Below are positions 1 through 6,591 of a DNA stretch of 64,000 nt, in pieces. Source of the DNA: a virus; the IMG/VR virus record IMGVR_UViG_3300047444_000299, positions 64,001 through 128,000 of that record; one strand, given 5' to 3'. The stretch's first letter is position 1. Each line of letters starts with the position of its first letter. The position numbers and the translations under genes were made by a program. The notes beneath the pieces were generated by a model that saw only the letters and a list, made by a program, of their open reading frames with translations, was not told where the DNA came from and did no database searches.

Positions 1-2
1 AA

Positions 3-638
3 ATGGCTATCTCGACAATACCTTTCGGCGGTTTTTACAATTCGATTCATGATTCTGAAATCGACAATACACTAGAGCGGATGTTTTCCGACCGGGATAC
101 TGGCAACGAACGCAATGAGGGGCTAGAACAAGCCTTCTATAGAAAGTGCGATTTTTCCGTGGTTCACCTTGACTATGCGAAAGCCTACGCCGAAGCATTC
201 GCGGATAAATTCGAAATCAAAGCCGAATTTGAATCCATGTCAAGCCCTAAAGAGTACAATTTTACAACTGACCGGATTTTTATCACGATTGCCGATAGTG
301 AGGTGGTCCGGTTGCATTCGCTTGTAAAGGCTGATGAACTCGACAAGGTAGCGAAAGAACGGTTTACCAGTTACGACGGGTTTAGTTCCTCCTATTCGAA
401 CGATGTAGGGGATTGGGGACCGGTTGCCGAATGGGATCACAACCAAATCGGCGCACTGATTCAGGCTTATGTCAATCAAGAATCAGATTCGGAATTTGAT
501 CAATATTCTGAATTGAGTTTGATGGAATCCTTTACAAGCAACGGCGGTTTAGATAGCTCGCTGGATACCGCCAACCCGGAAGCGGCTCGCCTGTACAAGA
601 TCCATGATTATCTGGAAAATCGAAAAGAACGCAAATAA
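3..638 (+). CDS. Hypothetical acidic early protein (211 aa)
   Basis: I do not recognise this protein. It is acidic, rich in Asp, Glu and Ser, with no membrane segment or clear catalytic motif. The last third is Ser/Asp rich and the C-terminus is a basic tail (ENRKERK). The ATG at position 3 is the first in frame, but the upstream sequence is outside the window, so the true start could lie further left. It is followed by a class A promoter and heads the early host-takeover region. A DNA-mimic or anti-restriction role would fit the acidity but is only a guess. Confidence 0.7.
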   Translation: MAISTIPFGGFYNSIHDSEIDNTLERMFSDRDTGNERNEGLEQAFYRKCDFSVVHLDYAKAYAEAFADKFEIKAEFESMSSPKEYNFTTDRIFITIADSEVVRLHSLVKADELDKVAKERFTSYDGFSSSYSNDVGDWGPVAEWDHNQIGALIQAYVNQESDSEFDQYSELSLMESFTSNGGLDSSLDTANPEAARLYKIHDYLENRKERK

Positions 639-651
639 CATCAAATAGGGG

Positions 652-679
652 TTGCATCAATTGCAGCCCCTGTTATACT
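652..679 (+). promoter_or_regulatory. Class A early promoter
   Basis: TTGCAT (652-657), 16-nt spacer, TATACT (674-679). The -35 box lies inside an imperfect inverted repeat whose arms are AGGGGTTGCA and TGCAGCCCCT, so a regulator could bind over it. It drives the gene at 710. Confidence 0.75.
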
Positions 680-709
680 GACCAGACCAACTAAGCAAGG
701 GGCTACAAA

Positions 710-1015
710 ATGAAACAATCCAGCTACGGCGACATAGAAAAATTCGCGGCTGAACAAGCCCAAATCTCGCCCGTACCTTGTGATTTTAAGGTCGGTGACA
801 AAGTGACCTATACCAATGAATATGGGGTAGTCTGGCCGGGTAAGGAAATTATCGGCTTTCGCGCATCGATAGACCCAGACTTTTTACCGGATCGGTTTAT
901 CTATATTGATACCGATGGTTATTGGTTCCCCAAGAAAATTTCCGAACTGAAACATGAATCAACCGGGCCTAATATCCCGGCATGTGACTACACAATCGAT
1001 ATGGATCAACACTAA
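710..1015 (+). CDS. Hypothetical early protein (101 aa)
   Basis: Unrecognised small protein in its own transcription unit between two class A promoters. Residues 25-50 (DFKVGDKVTYTNEYG and following) read like an SH3-like or KOW-like beta barrel opening, a pattern common in small phage proteins, but no family can be named. The ATG is preceded by AAGGGG at a suitable distance. Expression is expected immediately after infection from the promoter at 652-679. Confidence 0.75.
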   Translation: MKQSSYGDIEKFAAEQAQISPVPCDFKVGDKVTYTNEYGVVWPGKEIIGFRASIDPDFLPDRFIYIDTDGYWFPKKISELKHESTGPNIPACDYTIDMDQH

Positions 1016-1033
1016 AATAAAATCAAATAGGGG

Positions 1034-1061
1034 TTGCATCAAATACAACCCCTGCTATACT
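1034..1061 (+). promoter_or_regulatory. Class A early promoter
   Basis: TTGCAT (1034-1039), 16-nt spacer, TATACT (1056-1061). It contains TTGCATCAAA and an inverted repeat with arms AGGGGTTG and CAACCCCT. It drives the gene at 1095. Confidence 0.8.
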
Positions 1062-1094
1062 TACCCTACACCAACCAAAACAGGGGTTTGAATC

Positions 1095-1313
1095 ATGCAA
1101 CTGCACACCGTCGCCAAGGGCTCTAAAGTCACACTAGATCATCTTTTTGATGCGTTCCGTGCAATGACCCGCGAAGCCAATACGTCTACCCTGATGCATG
1201 GTCGCGTGTTCACCATGTCGCATCCTGTGACGGGTATGTGGTTTGTGTATGCCCACGACGTTGTAACAGGCGCACAACTGGCGTGCGCGCAGTTCGATCA
1301 ATTCGACCTGTAA
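1095..1313 (+). CDS. Hypothetical early protein (72 aa)
   Basis: Unrecognised 72-residue protein alone in its transcription unit. It begins 34 nt after the -10 box of the promoter at 1034-1061, with AGGGG upstream of the ATG. It has mixed alpha/beta composition, no membrane segment and no metal-binding motif. The promoter for the next gene begins 18 nt after its stop. Confidence 0.7.
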   Translation: MQLHTVAKGSKVTLDHLFDAFRAMTREANTSTLMHGRVFTMSHPVTGMWFVYAHDVVTGAQLACAQFDQFDL

Positions 1314-1331
1314 AAATTTGATGCAAAGGGG

Positions 1332-1359
1332 TTGTATTTGATTCAACCCCTGCTATACT
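1332..1359 (+). promoter_or_regulatory. Class A early promoter
   Basis: TTGTAT (1332-1337), 16-nt spacer, TATACT (1354-1359). It is overlapped by a perfect inverted repeat GGGGTTG/CAACCCC and preceded by TTTGATGCAA at 1317-1326. It drives the gene at 1392. Confidence 0.8.
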
Positions 1360-1391
1360 TCCAACACACCAAACGAATCGAGGGTTACAAA

Positions 1392-1709
1392 ATGTCGGAA
1401 TTGATCAAACAACTAGCCGAAGGTCTGGAATTCGCAACCGCTACCCTGAACGCCAACGGTGGTCCGCATGGTCAAAAGATCCTGTCCGCTGACCCCGGCA
1501 AGGTTTGGGTGCGTATCGTCTCCACGGACGTGAATCAGGATGGTTCTGTAAGCGACCGTCGCTATTGCTGGGGCTTTATGGATCAAGAAGGCAATTTGTG
1601 GAAATCGGCGGGTTGGAAAGCCCCGGCAAAGAACAAGCCACGGGGAACGGTTGCCGACCTGTTGGACGCCAAGAAGGTCGAAAACTGGCGTTATGGTGGT
1701 ATCCAGTGA
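1392..1709 (+). CDS. Hypothetical early protein (105 aa)
   Basis: Unrecognised. The reading frame opens further upstream, but the ATG at 1392 is chosen because the earlier ATG at 1332 overlaps the promoter. Residues 35-75 (KVWVRIVSTDVNQDGS, then a CWGFMDQEGNLWK strand pattern) suggest a small beta-rich fold. The stop codon overlaps a GTG that could start the short protein at 1706. Confidence 0.75.
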   Translation: MSELIKQLAEGLEFATATLNANGGPHGQKILSADPGKVWVRIVSTDVNQDGSVSDRRYCWGFMDQEGNLWKSAGWKAPAKNKPRGTVADLLDAKKVENWRYGGIQ

Positions 1710-1795
1710 GCCGCTGTAGTGACTGTGACGGCGTTTTGTGGTCGGATGAATCCAAACGGTTAGGGTATCACCCCGAATGCCGCCAAGACCCCTAG
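1706..1795 (+). CDS. Possible 29-aa zinc-knuckle peptide
   Basis: A GTG at 1706 overlaps the stop of the preceding gene (GTGA) and opens a 29-codon frame with Cys4, Cys7 and Cys25 plus His22, a possible CxxC...HxxC zinc site. The coupling and the Cys/His spacing favour a real peptide. The non-ATG start and short length keep confidence low. A terminator follows after 44 nt. Confidence 0.4.
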   Translation: MSRCSDCDGVLWSDESKRLGYHPECRQDP

Positions 1796-1839
1796 AGGGG
1801 GATCTAGAGGACCAATTAGAACAACTTCTGACCGACGAA

Positions 1840-1860
1840 AGCCCCGACTAGGGGCTTTTT
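1840..1860 (+). terminator. Intrinsic terminator
   Basis: AGCCCC-GACTA-GGGGCT stem-loop followed by five T. It ends the 1392-1795 unit. Confidence 0.85.
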
Positions 1861-1894
1861 CATTTATTTTAAAATAATTGCATCAAATTGCTTG
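1851..1894 (+). repeat. 44-bp direct repeat, copy 1 (terminator tail plus promoter lead)
   Basis: The 44 bp from the descending terminator arm through an AT-rich stretch and TTGCATCAAA to the GCTTG of the next promoter recur at 2206-2249 with two mismatches. Confidence 0.85.
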
Positions 1895-1919
1895 ACCTGA
1901 CCCGAAACCATGTCATAAT
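1892..1919 (+). promoter_or_regulatory. Early promoter
   Basis: TTGACC (1892-1897), 16-nt spacer, CATAAT (1914-1919), with TTGCATCAAA just upstream at 1878-1887. It drives the gene at 1983. Confidence 0.7.
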
Positions 1920-1982
1920 GAAACCACACAAGGCGAACGCCTTACCGCATAACCGGGCGGCTCTACCGGTGGGGATTCAATC

Positions 1983-2198
1983 ATGGCTACTCTGATCATC
2001 GGTAACGTTAATCACACAAATGAACACCTAATCAAAGGCATTGCAGGTGATGCCGGTTATGGTGGTTCGGTGCGACTGATAGACGAATGCACGCGCCGAA
2101 TTTGTCTGATGGTAGACAATGAGGATGAACGCGCCGAAGTCGAGCAAATGATAGGCCGGTATGCCCTAGCCGGGTTTGATGTAAAGGTTCAAGACTAA
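1983..2198 (+). CDS. Hypothetical early protein (71 aa)
   Basis: Unrecognised 71-residue protein with alternating strands and helices (TLIIGNVNHTN, RRICLMVDN, EQMIGRYALAGFDVKVQ), compatible with a small ferredoxin-like or ACT-like fold. The leader between promoter and ATG contains the short inverted repeat AAGGCGAACGCCTT. A terminator begins at the stop codon. Confidence 0.7.
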   Translation: MATLIIGNVNHTNEHLIKGIAGDAGYGGSVRLIDECTRRICLMVDNEDERAEVEQMIGRYALAGFDVKVQD

Positions 2199-2215
2199 GC
2201 CCTTCGGGGCTTTTT
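2198..2215 (+). terminator. Intrinsic terminator
   Basis: AGCCC-TTCG-GGGCT with a T tract, immediately after the stop of the 71-aa gene. Confidence 0.8.
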
Positions 2216-2249
2216 CGTTTATTTTAAAATAATTGCATCAAATGGCTTG
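2206..2249 (+). repeat. 44-bp direct repeat, copy 2
   Basis: Second copy of the 1851-1894 repeat (two mismatches), again joining a terminator to the next promoter. Confidence 0.85.
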
Positions 2250-2274
2250 TATTGCATCAAATTAGGCGTATACT
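2247..2274 (+). promoter_or_regulatory. Class A early promoter
   Basis: TTGTAT (2247-2252), 16-nt spacer, TATACT (2269-2274). TTGCATCAAA occurs twice here, at 2233 and 2252. It drives the gene at 2320. Confidence 0.8.
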
Positions 2275-2319
2275 GACCACAAGCAAAGGCAATCACGCCT
2301 AACCCAAGGGGATGCAAAC

Positions 2320-3141
2320 ATGGCAATCGCAAATTCAGAAGCAAAATACACCTTCATATCGACCGGCGACAAAGTTGCCATGTACACCTTGCGGGTTATG
2401 TGCCTTGATACCGTGCAATGGGGCGCCGAATCGTTCAAAGAAATGAACGATTATTACATTCAAAACCTGTCGAATGATAAGGCAACCGCCGAAGCTAAAG
2501 CGGTGGAAATGTCGGCATTGATGGGCCTGCCGTTCAAAGGCAACGCGGATTTTGAACTGAATGAAATTCGCCGGGTGCGTGATGCCGAAGCCACGGCCAA
2601 ACGTGAAGCCTCAGAACGTGCCTACGCCGAACGCGTGGCGGCATGGGAAGCTGAAAAGGTTGAACAAATTCAAGCCGGTGTTTTCATCCTAGGCAAGCAT
2701 ACCGGGTTAACCGCTGCCGAAGTAGCCGCGACCGATTTGGGTTATCTGTTTTGGGTTGCCCAACAAACCGACGCCACTGGCAAAATGGCGGTATGCGTGG
2801 CAATCGCTGCAAACTACATTAAAGAAACCGGCGTGGAACTTCCCGGCTATGTCGGCACCGTCGATCAACCGATTGAGCTAAGCCTGACCCTGAAACGTGT
2901 GTTTTGGACCCAATCCCAATATCCGACCCTGATGCATATCGCTCAAACCCCGGAAGGTAATGAAATTGTGTTTTTCAGCGTGGCCCAAGGGTTCAAAGAA
3001 ATTGAAGTAGGCCAGCAATTCACCATTACCGGGACCGTTAAAGAACAGCGCGAAGGCTGGGGAGGCGTCAAACAGACCGTTATCGGTAAGCCTAAGCTGC
3101 CGAAGCCAGCCAAACCGGCAAAGGTCAAGAAAGCCCCTTAA
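2320..3141 (+). CDS. Hypothetical early protein (273 aa)
   Basis: Largest protein of the first early block, unrecognised. Residues about 80-118 form a charged Ala/Glu/Arg helix, probably coiled coil. The middle (GKHTGLTAAEVAATDLGYLFWVA) loosely resembles the GKH...YL.W motif seen after some exonuclease domains. The last 15 residues are a Lys/Pro/Ala tail. It has an ATG with upstream AAGGGGATG. A weak hairpin (AGCCCC/GGGGCT) spans its stop codon. Confidence 0.8.
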   Translation: MAIANSEAKYTFISTGDKVAMYTLRVMCLDTVQWGAESFKEMNDYYIQNLSNDKATAEAKAVEMSALMGLPFKGNADFELNEIRRVRDAEATAKREASERAYAERVAAWEAEKVEQIQAGVFILGKHTGLTAAEVAATDLGYLFWVAQQTDATGKMAVCVAIAANYIKETGVELPGYVGTVDQPIELSLTLKRVFWTQSQYPTLMHIAQTPEGNEIVFFSVAQGFKEIEVGQQFTITGTVKEQREGWGGVKQTVIGKPKLPKPAKPAKVKKAP

Positions 3142-3180
3142 CGGGGCTTTACCCGCTATAAATTTATTTGCATCAATCGC

Positions 3181-3209
3181 TTGACATATTGAATTGATGC
3201 TATTAGAAT
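3181..3209 (+). promoter_or_regulatory. Early sigma70-type promoter
   Basis: TTGACA (3181-3186), 17-nt spacer, TAGAAT (3204-3209), with TTGCATCAAT at 3168. It drives the 3237-3754 gene pair. Confidence 0.75.
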
Positions 3210-3236
3210 CAACCCATATTCAAAGGAGTTTCAAGA

Positions 3237-3482
3237 ATGCGAAACCTACTCAAAAAGCTGGATCTGGTAACTGATCAACAAATAGCCGAATTCGTGGATT
3301 CGATCCAACATCATCGATCTGATTGGTTCACCATTGTGACCGTTGGGGCTAACGTGAATTCGGTGCCGAACCTGAATTTTCATTGGGGTAAAGTCGCCCC
3401 GGTGGTCGGTAGTGTGGCCGAAGTTGAACACGGTTATTATCAGAAAATCGTCGCGGTTCTGGATAAGAAGGGTTCGCAATAA
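3237..3482 (+). CDS. Hypothetical early protein (81 aa)
   Basis: Unrecognised. It has a strong Shine-Dalgarno sequence (AAAGGAG) before the ATG. Predicted mixed fold with an N-terminal helix (MRNLLKKLDLVTDQQIAEFVDSI) and later strands. It overlaps the next gene by a TAATG, so the two are probably translationally coupled. Confidence 0.75.
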   Translation: MRNLLKKLDLVTDQQIAEFVDSIQHHRSDWFTIVTVGANVNSVPNLNFHWGKVAPVVGSVAEVEHGYYQKIVAVLDKKGSQ

Positions 3483-3754
3483 TGAAAATGACATTAGAAC
3501 ACTTCGACAAGATCAAAGCGGCCTGTATGGATGTTTTGAAAGCCAACCCGAACGCGGCTCAAGACTACAAAAACGCCGGGTTGTCTGATAAGCGTTTCAA
3601 TTTTGACGTGTACCGGGCTGCCAAGATTGACGGCAAACCATCGTTACGCTTTACGTGTGACGTGCTGTATCCCTACCTGAATGATACCCATATCGGGACC
3701 GCGCTCAAGCTGATCATGGGCAATTCCGGCCTAGGCAAAGACGGTAAGCCTTAA
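3482..3754 (+). CDS. Hypothetical early protein (90 aa)
   Basis: Unrecognised basic protein coupled to the preceding gene (TAATG). The sequence has a helical N-terminus (TLEHFDKIKAACMDVLKAN) and a segment LSDKRFNFDVYRAAKIDGK. Its end lies just upstream of the promoter for the structured RNA at 3793. Confidence 0.7.
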   Translation: MKMTLEHFDKIKAACMDVLKANPNAAQDYKNAGLSDKRFNFDVYRAAKIDGKPSLRFTCDVLYPYLNDTHIGTALKLIMGNSGLGKDGKP

Positions 3755-3758
3755 CCGC

Positions 3759-3786
3759 TTGACACACCGCCAAACGGTGCTAGGGT
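3759..3786 (+). promoter_or_regulatory. Promoter for small RNA
   Basis: TTGACA (3759-3764), 16-nt spacer, TAGGGT (3781-3786) with an extended -10 TG. No protein gene with a ribosome site follows before the terminator. Confidence 0.6.
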
Positions 3787-3792
3787 TGATTC

Positions 3793-3881
3793 TAAGCGTA
3801 CAGGATGTACGCGGCTTGCGGGAGTCCACAACCGCCAGCCATCCCTAGCCCGCAAGGCCCGGAAGCTTTGCGGGCCTTTTT
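3793..3881 (+). ncRNA. Putative structured small RNA (~90 nt)
   Basis: Between a promoter and a strong terminator lie three successive stem-loops. Hairpin 1 is 3796-3812 (GCGTAC/GTACGC). Hairpin 2 is 3813-3840 (GGCT...AGCC with inner GCGG/CCGC). Hairpin 3 is 3848-3875, an 8-bp perfect stem GCCCGCAA/TTGCGGGC followed by five T. The only ATG lies inside hairpin 1 without a ribosome site. It does not fold as a tRNA. Function unknown; an antisense, RNase-decoy or host-regulator role is possible. Confidence 0.55.
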
Positions 3882-3945
3882 ATGGGTTGGATTTGTTGCA
3901 TCAAATAAGGGATTAAAGCAAATGAAATATTGTCATGATTTGTTT

Positions 3946-3974
3946 TTGCATTGCATCAAAACCTATGGTATATT
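3946..3974 (+). promoter_or_regulatory. Class A early promoter
   Basis: TTGCAT (3946-3951), 17-nt spacer, TATATT (3969-3974). TTGCATCAAA at 3951-3960 and again at 3896-3905. It drives the gene at 4092. Confidence 0.65.
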
Positions 3975-4091
3975 GATACTACTCGGGACATATACCCCGT
4001 TTTTAGGGTTTGTGGTCTGGGCTGGTATCAAAAATATTTTGATCTAAACTTGATCTATACAGGGAATTTGATAGAATGAAAGGTAAAGGAT

Positions 4092-4457
4092 ATGAGAGAC
4101 AAAAATTTACGACACGAACTAATCCCAGCCGAAAAACGGTTGGCCCGGATTGATGCAATTGACCGGGAACTAGAACGCCGAAGGGCCGCAAATGAAATTG
4201 ATTTGGTCGAGTATGTTGCAATCAAGCAACCCCTAACAGTCAAGCGGTTTAAAGAGTTTCGGTTAGTTGAACGGGCGATGGGTTGGAACCATTACGAAAA
4301 TATCGATGTACCCGAAAAGGTGCCGATAGTTGTGGAACCCGAACCAACCCCGGAACCCGAACCGGTGGCAATCGGCCAACGCCTGCTAGGTCTAACGGTG
4401 GTCGTTGTGTTGGTGGTCGTGATTAGTTGGGTTTGGTGTTGGTTGTCTAAGCCCTGA
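4092..4457 (+). CDS. Tail-anchored hypothetical membrane protein (121 aa)
   Basis: Unrecognised. Domain order: charged helical region (residues 1-60), a Pro/Glu-rich linker (about 78-94) and a single C-terminal transmembrane segment (about 99-118, LLGLTVVVVLVVVISWVW). The topology suggests a cytoplasmic domain held at the inner membrane by a C-terminal anchor, so an early host-membrane or signalling target is plausible. The purine-rich AAAGGA lies close before the ATG. Confidence 0.7.
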   Translation: MRDKNLRHELIPAEKRLARIDAIDRELERRRAANEIDLVEYVAIKQPLTVKRFKEFRLVERAMGWNHYENIDVPEKVPIVVEPEPTPEPEPVAIGQRLLGLTVVVVLVVVISWVWCWLSKP

Positions 4458-4477
4458 AAAAATTGATGCAAAACCGC

Positions 4478-4505
4478 TTTACAACCCTGTAGGGTTTGAT
4501 ATAAT
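4478..4505 (+). promoter_or_regulatory. Early promoter with consensus -10
   Basis: TTTACA (4478-4483), 16-nt spacer, TATAAT (4500-4505). ATTGATGCAA lies at 4462-4471. It drives 4538-5272. Confidence 0.8.
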
Positions 4506-4537
4506 CAACTTACTAACTTATAGAAAGGATGTTCAAA

Positions 4538-5056
4538 ATGACTAATTCCACCGTTGCAACCAAACCAGTTAAAGCCAAGAAGACAACCGCGCCTAAACTA
4601 ACAACTGTCGCCCCGGCTACTAACAAGACCCCAGAAGCTGCCAAGCCAGCCCAAGCGGCCAAACGTACCCGTAAACCAGCGGCTGCTAAACCTGTCGTTG
4701 TGGCTGATCCGGTGGCCCCTGTAGCTGTTGTGCCTGTAGCTGCCCCAGTGGTCGCAACCCCTGTTAAAAAAGGCGCGGGCCGTCCGCTGTCGTCGGAAGC
4801 TGCTAAAGTCCGTCGCCGGGTTGTTGGTGCCTTTGTCAAGCTGGCGGCTGCCGGTGAAATTGAAGTAACTGTAAAGGCCACGGCCAAAACCGTTAAACTG
4901 AAAAAGTCAACAGTTTCCAACACAATTCGTTGGGCCGAAGCCGAAGGCATTTTGACCCGAATCGGTTACAAGCTGAAATCTGGCCCCGGTCGTAAAGAAG
5001 TGTTCTATACCATCAATGCCGCCATGCTTGCCGCCGAAGCTGCAAAGGCCGCGTAA
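4538..5056 (+). CDS. Histone-H1-like winged-helix DNA-binding protein
   Basis: 172 aa. Residues 1-85 are a low-complexity Ala/Lys/Pro/Val region like bacterial H1-like (AlgP-type) tails. A short GAGRPLS resembles a minor-groove hook. Residues about 90-165 fit a winged helix-turn-helix (AAKTVKLKKSTVSNTIRWAEAEGILTRI, then a GPGRKEVFYTI wing). The start at 4538 is preferred over the in-frame ATG at 4529 because GAAAGGA is correctly spaced only for 4538. Probably a phage nucleoid-associated protein or transcription regulator made early from a strong promoter; target unknown. Confidence 0.7.
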   Translation: MTNSTVATKPVKAKKTTAPKLTTVAPATNKTPEAAKPAQAAKRTRKPAAAKPVVVADPVAPVAVVPVAAPVVATPVKKGAGRPLSSEAAKVRRRVVGAFVKLAAAGEIEVTVKATAKTVKLKKSTVSNTIRWAEAEGILTRIGYKLKSGPGRKEVFYTINAAMLAAEAAKAA

Positions 5057-5068
5057 AGGGGTTGACAA

Positions 5069-5272
5069 ATGACTGTTAAAGAAAAACCGAAAAAGCCTGT
5101 ACAAATTCGTTTGGTTGGGTTAGAGGGTAAAATTATCGGCGCCATCTTTCAAGATGCGAAAGGGTATTTTTACCGCCCCAAACGTAACAGCATCACCGTG
5201 GGGCCGTGGTCGTCAAAATGGGACGGTGACCACTACCCGACACAAAAGGAATGCGAACGAACGCTGTACTAG
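5069..5272 (+). CDS. Hypothetical early protein (67 aa)
   Basis: Unrecognised basic protein, 12 nt after the H1-like gene and in the same unit. The sequence (IRLVGLEGKIIGAIFQDAKGYFYRPKR) suggests a small beta sheet. An intrinsic terminator follows 17 nt after the stop. Confidence 0.7.
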   Translation: MTVKEKPKKPVQIRLVGLEGKIIGAIFQDAKGYFYRPKRNSITVGPWSSKWDGDHYPTQKECERTLY

Positions 5273-5289
5273 CCCTAGTTGACCACCCC

Positions 5290-5312
5290 AGCCCCTTAAC
5301 CGGGGCTTTTTA
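5290..5312 (+). terminator. Intrinsic terminator
   Basis: AGCCCC-TTAACC-GGGGCT followed by a T tract. Confidence 0.85.
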
Positions 5313-5326
5313 TTTCTTCAAATTGC

Positions 5327-5354
5327 TTGTATTTGATGCAACCCCTGTTATACT
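5327..5354 (+). promoter_or_regulatory. Class A early promoter
   Basis: TTGTAT (5327-5332), 16-nt spacer containing TTTGATGCAA (5332-5341), TATACT (5349-5354). It drives the gene at 5387. Confidence 0.8.
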
Positions 5355-5386
5355 GCTAACACACCAAACGAAATCAGGGGTTTGAC

Positions 5387-5632
5387 ATGAAAGACTTTTC
5401 TTATATCGATCAAGGGTTGTTTACCGCATTCATACCTAACACACCAGAGGCGGAAACCGCATGGCGTGAACTGGCAACGGTAACCGAGGGAACCGGGAAA
5501 GTTCCAACTATTCAGGCGAAACAGTTTATCTATCAATTGAGGAAAGCCGGGTACACCGTAGGGAAAGCCCCGAAAGCCAAGCCCCTGACCACTGATCAAA
5601 TTGATGATATGTTAGCCGAACTGGAATCCTGA
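5387..5632 (+). CDS. Hypothetical early protein (81 aa)
   Basis: Unrecognised. Starts 32 nt after the -10 box with AGGGG before the ATG. Mostly helical, with an acidic C-terminal helix (TTDQIDDMLAELES). Sole gene of its unit, between its own promoter and terminator. Confidence 0.7.
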   Translation: MKDFSYIDQGLFTAFIPNTPEAETAWRELATVTEGTGKVPTIQAKQFIYQLRKAGYTVGKAPKAKPLTTDQIDDMLAELES

Positions 5633-5647
5633 AAAATCCAGTTGACA

Positions 5648-5668
5648 AGCCCCGATAAGGGGCTTTTT
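5648..5668 (+). terminator. Intrinsic terminator
   Basis: AGCCCC-GATAA-GGGGCT followed by five T. Confidence 0.85.
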
Positions 5669-5687
5669 ATTGCCTGCAAAAAAGTAT

Positions 5688-5715
5688 TTGACCTATGTTC
5701 TGATTCGTGTATAGT
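5688..5715 (+). promoter_or_regulatory. Early promoter
   Basis: TTGACC (5688-5693), 16-nt spacer, TATAGT (5710-5715). It drives the kinase-like gene at 5747. Confidence 0.75.
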
Positions 5716-5746
5716 TCGCGCCATTCTGTTTCTAATGGCTTGCATC

Positions 5747-6403
5747 ATGAATCAAAACACAATCCTAGAACTGTTTCGCTACCATCAAGACCGCAACCTA
5801 ACCGACTACAAAGCCCTAAAGGCTAGTTTCTGGCACGGTATGGAACAAGCCGGGGCTAAGCTACTGGGGGCCGGTTGGTATTCGACTGTATGGGCTATCG
5901 GGGGCCGGGTGTTCAAGATCAATTCAGGATCGAACGGGGGCCGGGATGGTTTTGTCCATTGGGTTGATGGTATCCGGGAATATGGATCTAATCCGCATTT
6001 GCCTAGGGTTGGGGCCGTGGCGGTTGACTATGAACGCTATTGCATCGAATTAGAGCCCCTGACCCCGTTGGGATCTATCGACGCTCGGTTGATGGGTGAT
6101 AGCGGATTACATCTAATCACCGTCGATATGCTGGCGGATTATGTCCGGGGCTTGCCTGATTTGGTCGCGGCTATCGATCTGGCATACGGCATTGTGCAAC
6201 GGGTGAACCCTGAGCATGATTATGGCCCGTTCCCTGATCTGGCGTGCAAGCTGCATTGCCTTGACTTTTCGGACGGGGCCGGGTTTAGCAATTTGATGAA
6301 ACGCGGGGACATTCTTGTATTAAATGACCCGATAGCGTATAGCGCCGAATCAATCGAGCCCTATAACATCAAATTGCGGCAAAGTCTAGGTCTAGCGGCC
6401 TGA
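5747..6403 (+). CDS. Protein-kinase-like protein, T7 gp0.7-related
   Basis: 218 aa. Residues about 37-56 (GAGWYSTVWAIGGRVFKI) look like a kinase glycine loop followed by the ATP-binding Lys. NPHLPRVGA and the hinge-like ERYCIELEPL follow. Near residues 177-200 LDFSDGAGFSNLM...LVLNDP reads as a catalytic-loop Asp/Asn and a DP in place of DFG. T7-group gp0.7 kinases share this layout and shut off host transcription. The role here is inferred from those motifs and the early location. The ATG at 5747 is chosen; an in-frame ATG at 5735 is the alternative, and neither has a good ribosome site. Confidence 0.6.
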   Translation: MNQNTILELFRYHQDRNLTDYKALKASFWHGMEQAGAKLLGAGWYSTVWAIGGRVFKINSGSNGGRDGFVHWVDGIREYGSNPHLPRVGAVAVDYERYCIELEPLTPLGSIDARLMGDSGLHLITVDMLADYVRGLPDLVAAIDLAYGIVQRVNPEHDYGPFPDLACKLHCLDFSDGAGFSNLMKRGDILVLNDPIAYSAESIEPYNIKLRQSLGLAA

Positions 6404-6434
6404 ATCGGTTTTGAAAATAATTACATCAAACCCC

Positions 6435-6463
6435 TTGACTCTAACCGGGCAAGGGGCTATAGT
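6435..6463 (+). promoter_or_regulatory. Promoter with no obvious gene
   Basis: TTGACT (6435-6440), 17-nt spacer, TATAGT (6458-6463). TTACATCAAA lies at 6421. Transcription would read into the first 34-bp repeat copy. Confidence 0.65.
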
Positions 6464-6514
6464 TTGATTATGAGGTTGCGGGGTTGTAAACCCGGAGATA
6501 AACAGGGAGGGACG

Positions 6515-6548
6515 GCGAGATTTGAGTTGGCACGAATTTTGCTATGCA
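6515..6548 (+). repeat. 34-bp direct repeat, copy 1
   Basis: Core CGAGATTTGAGTTGGCA then GAATTTTGCT. It recurs at 6660-6693 with two mismatches. Each copy lies about 40-50 bp downstream of a promoter -10 box. Confidence 0.85.
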
Positions 6549-6591
6549 TATACCATGCCAGAAAATATTTTGGAATTTGATGCAAATGGGG

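Noticed and set aside
3805-4047. 80-aa plus-strand frame (with an internal 41-codon membrane-like end at 3922)
   Set aside because: The first ATG lies in an RNA hairpin, the frame runs through a strong terminator and over the promoter at 3946, and no ribosome site is seen.
4513-4950. 145-aa minus-strand frame opposite the H1-like gene
   Set aside because: Ala/Thr/Val low-complexity shadow of the AKP-rich coding strand; no ribosome site or promoter.
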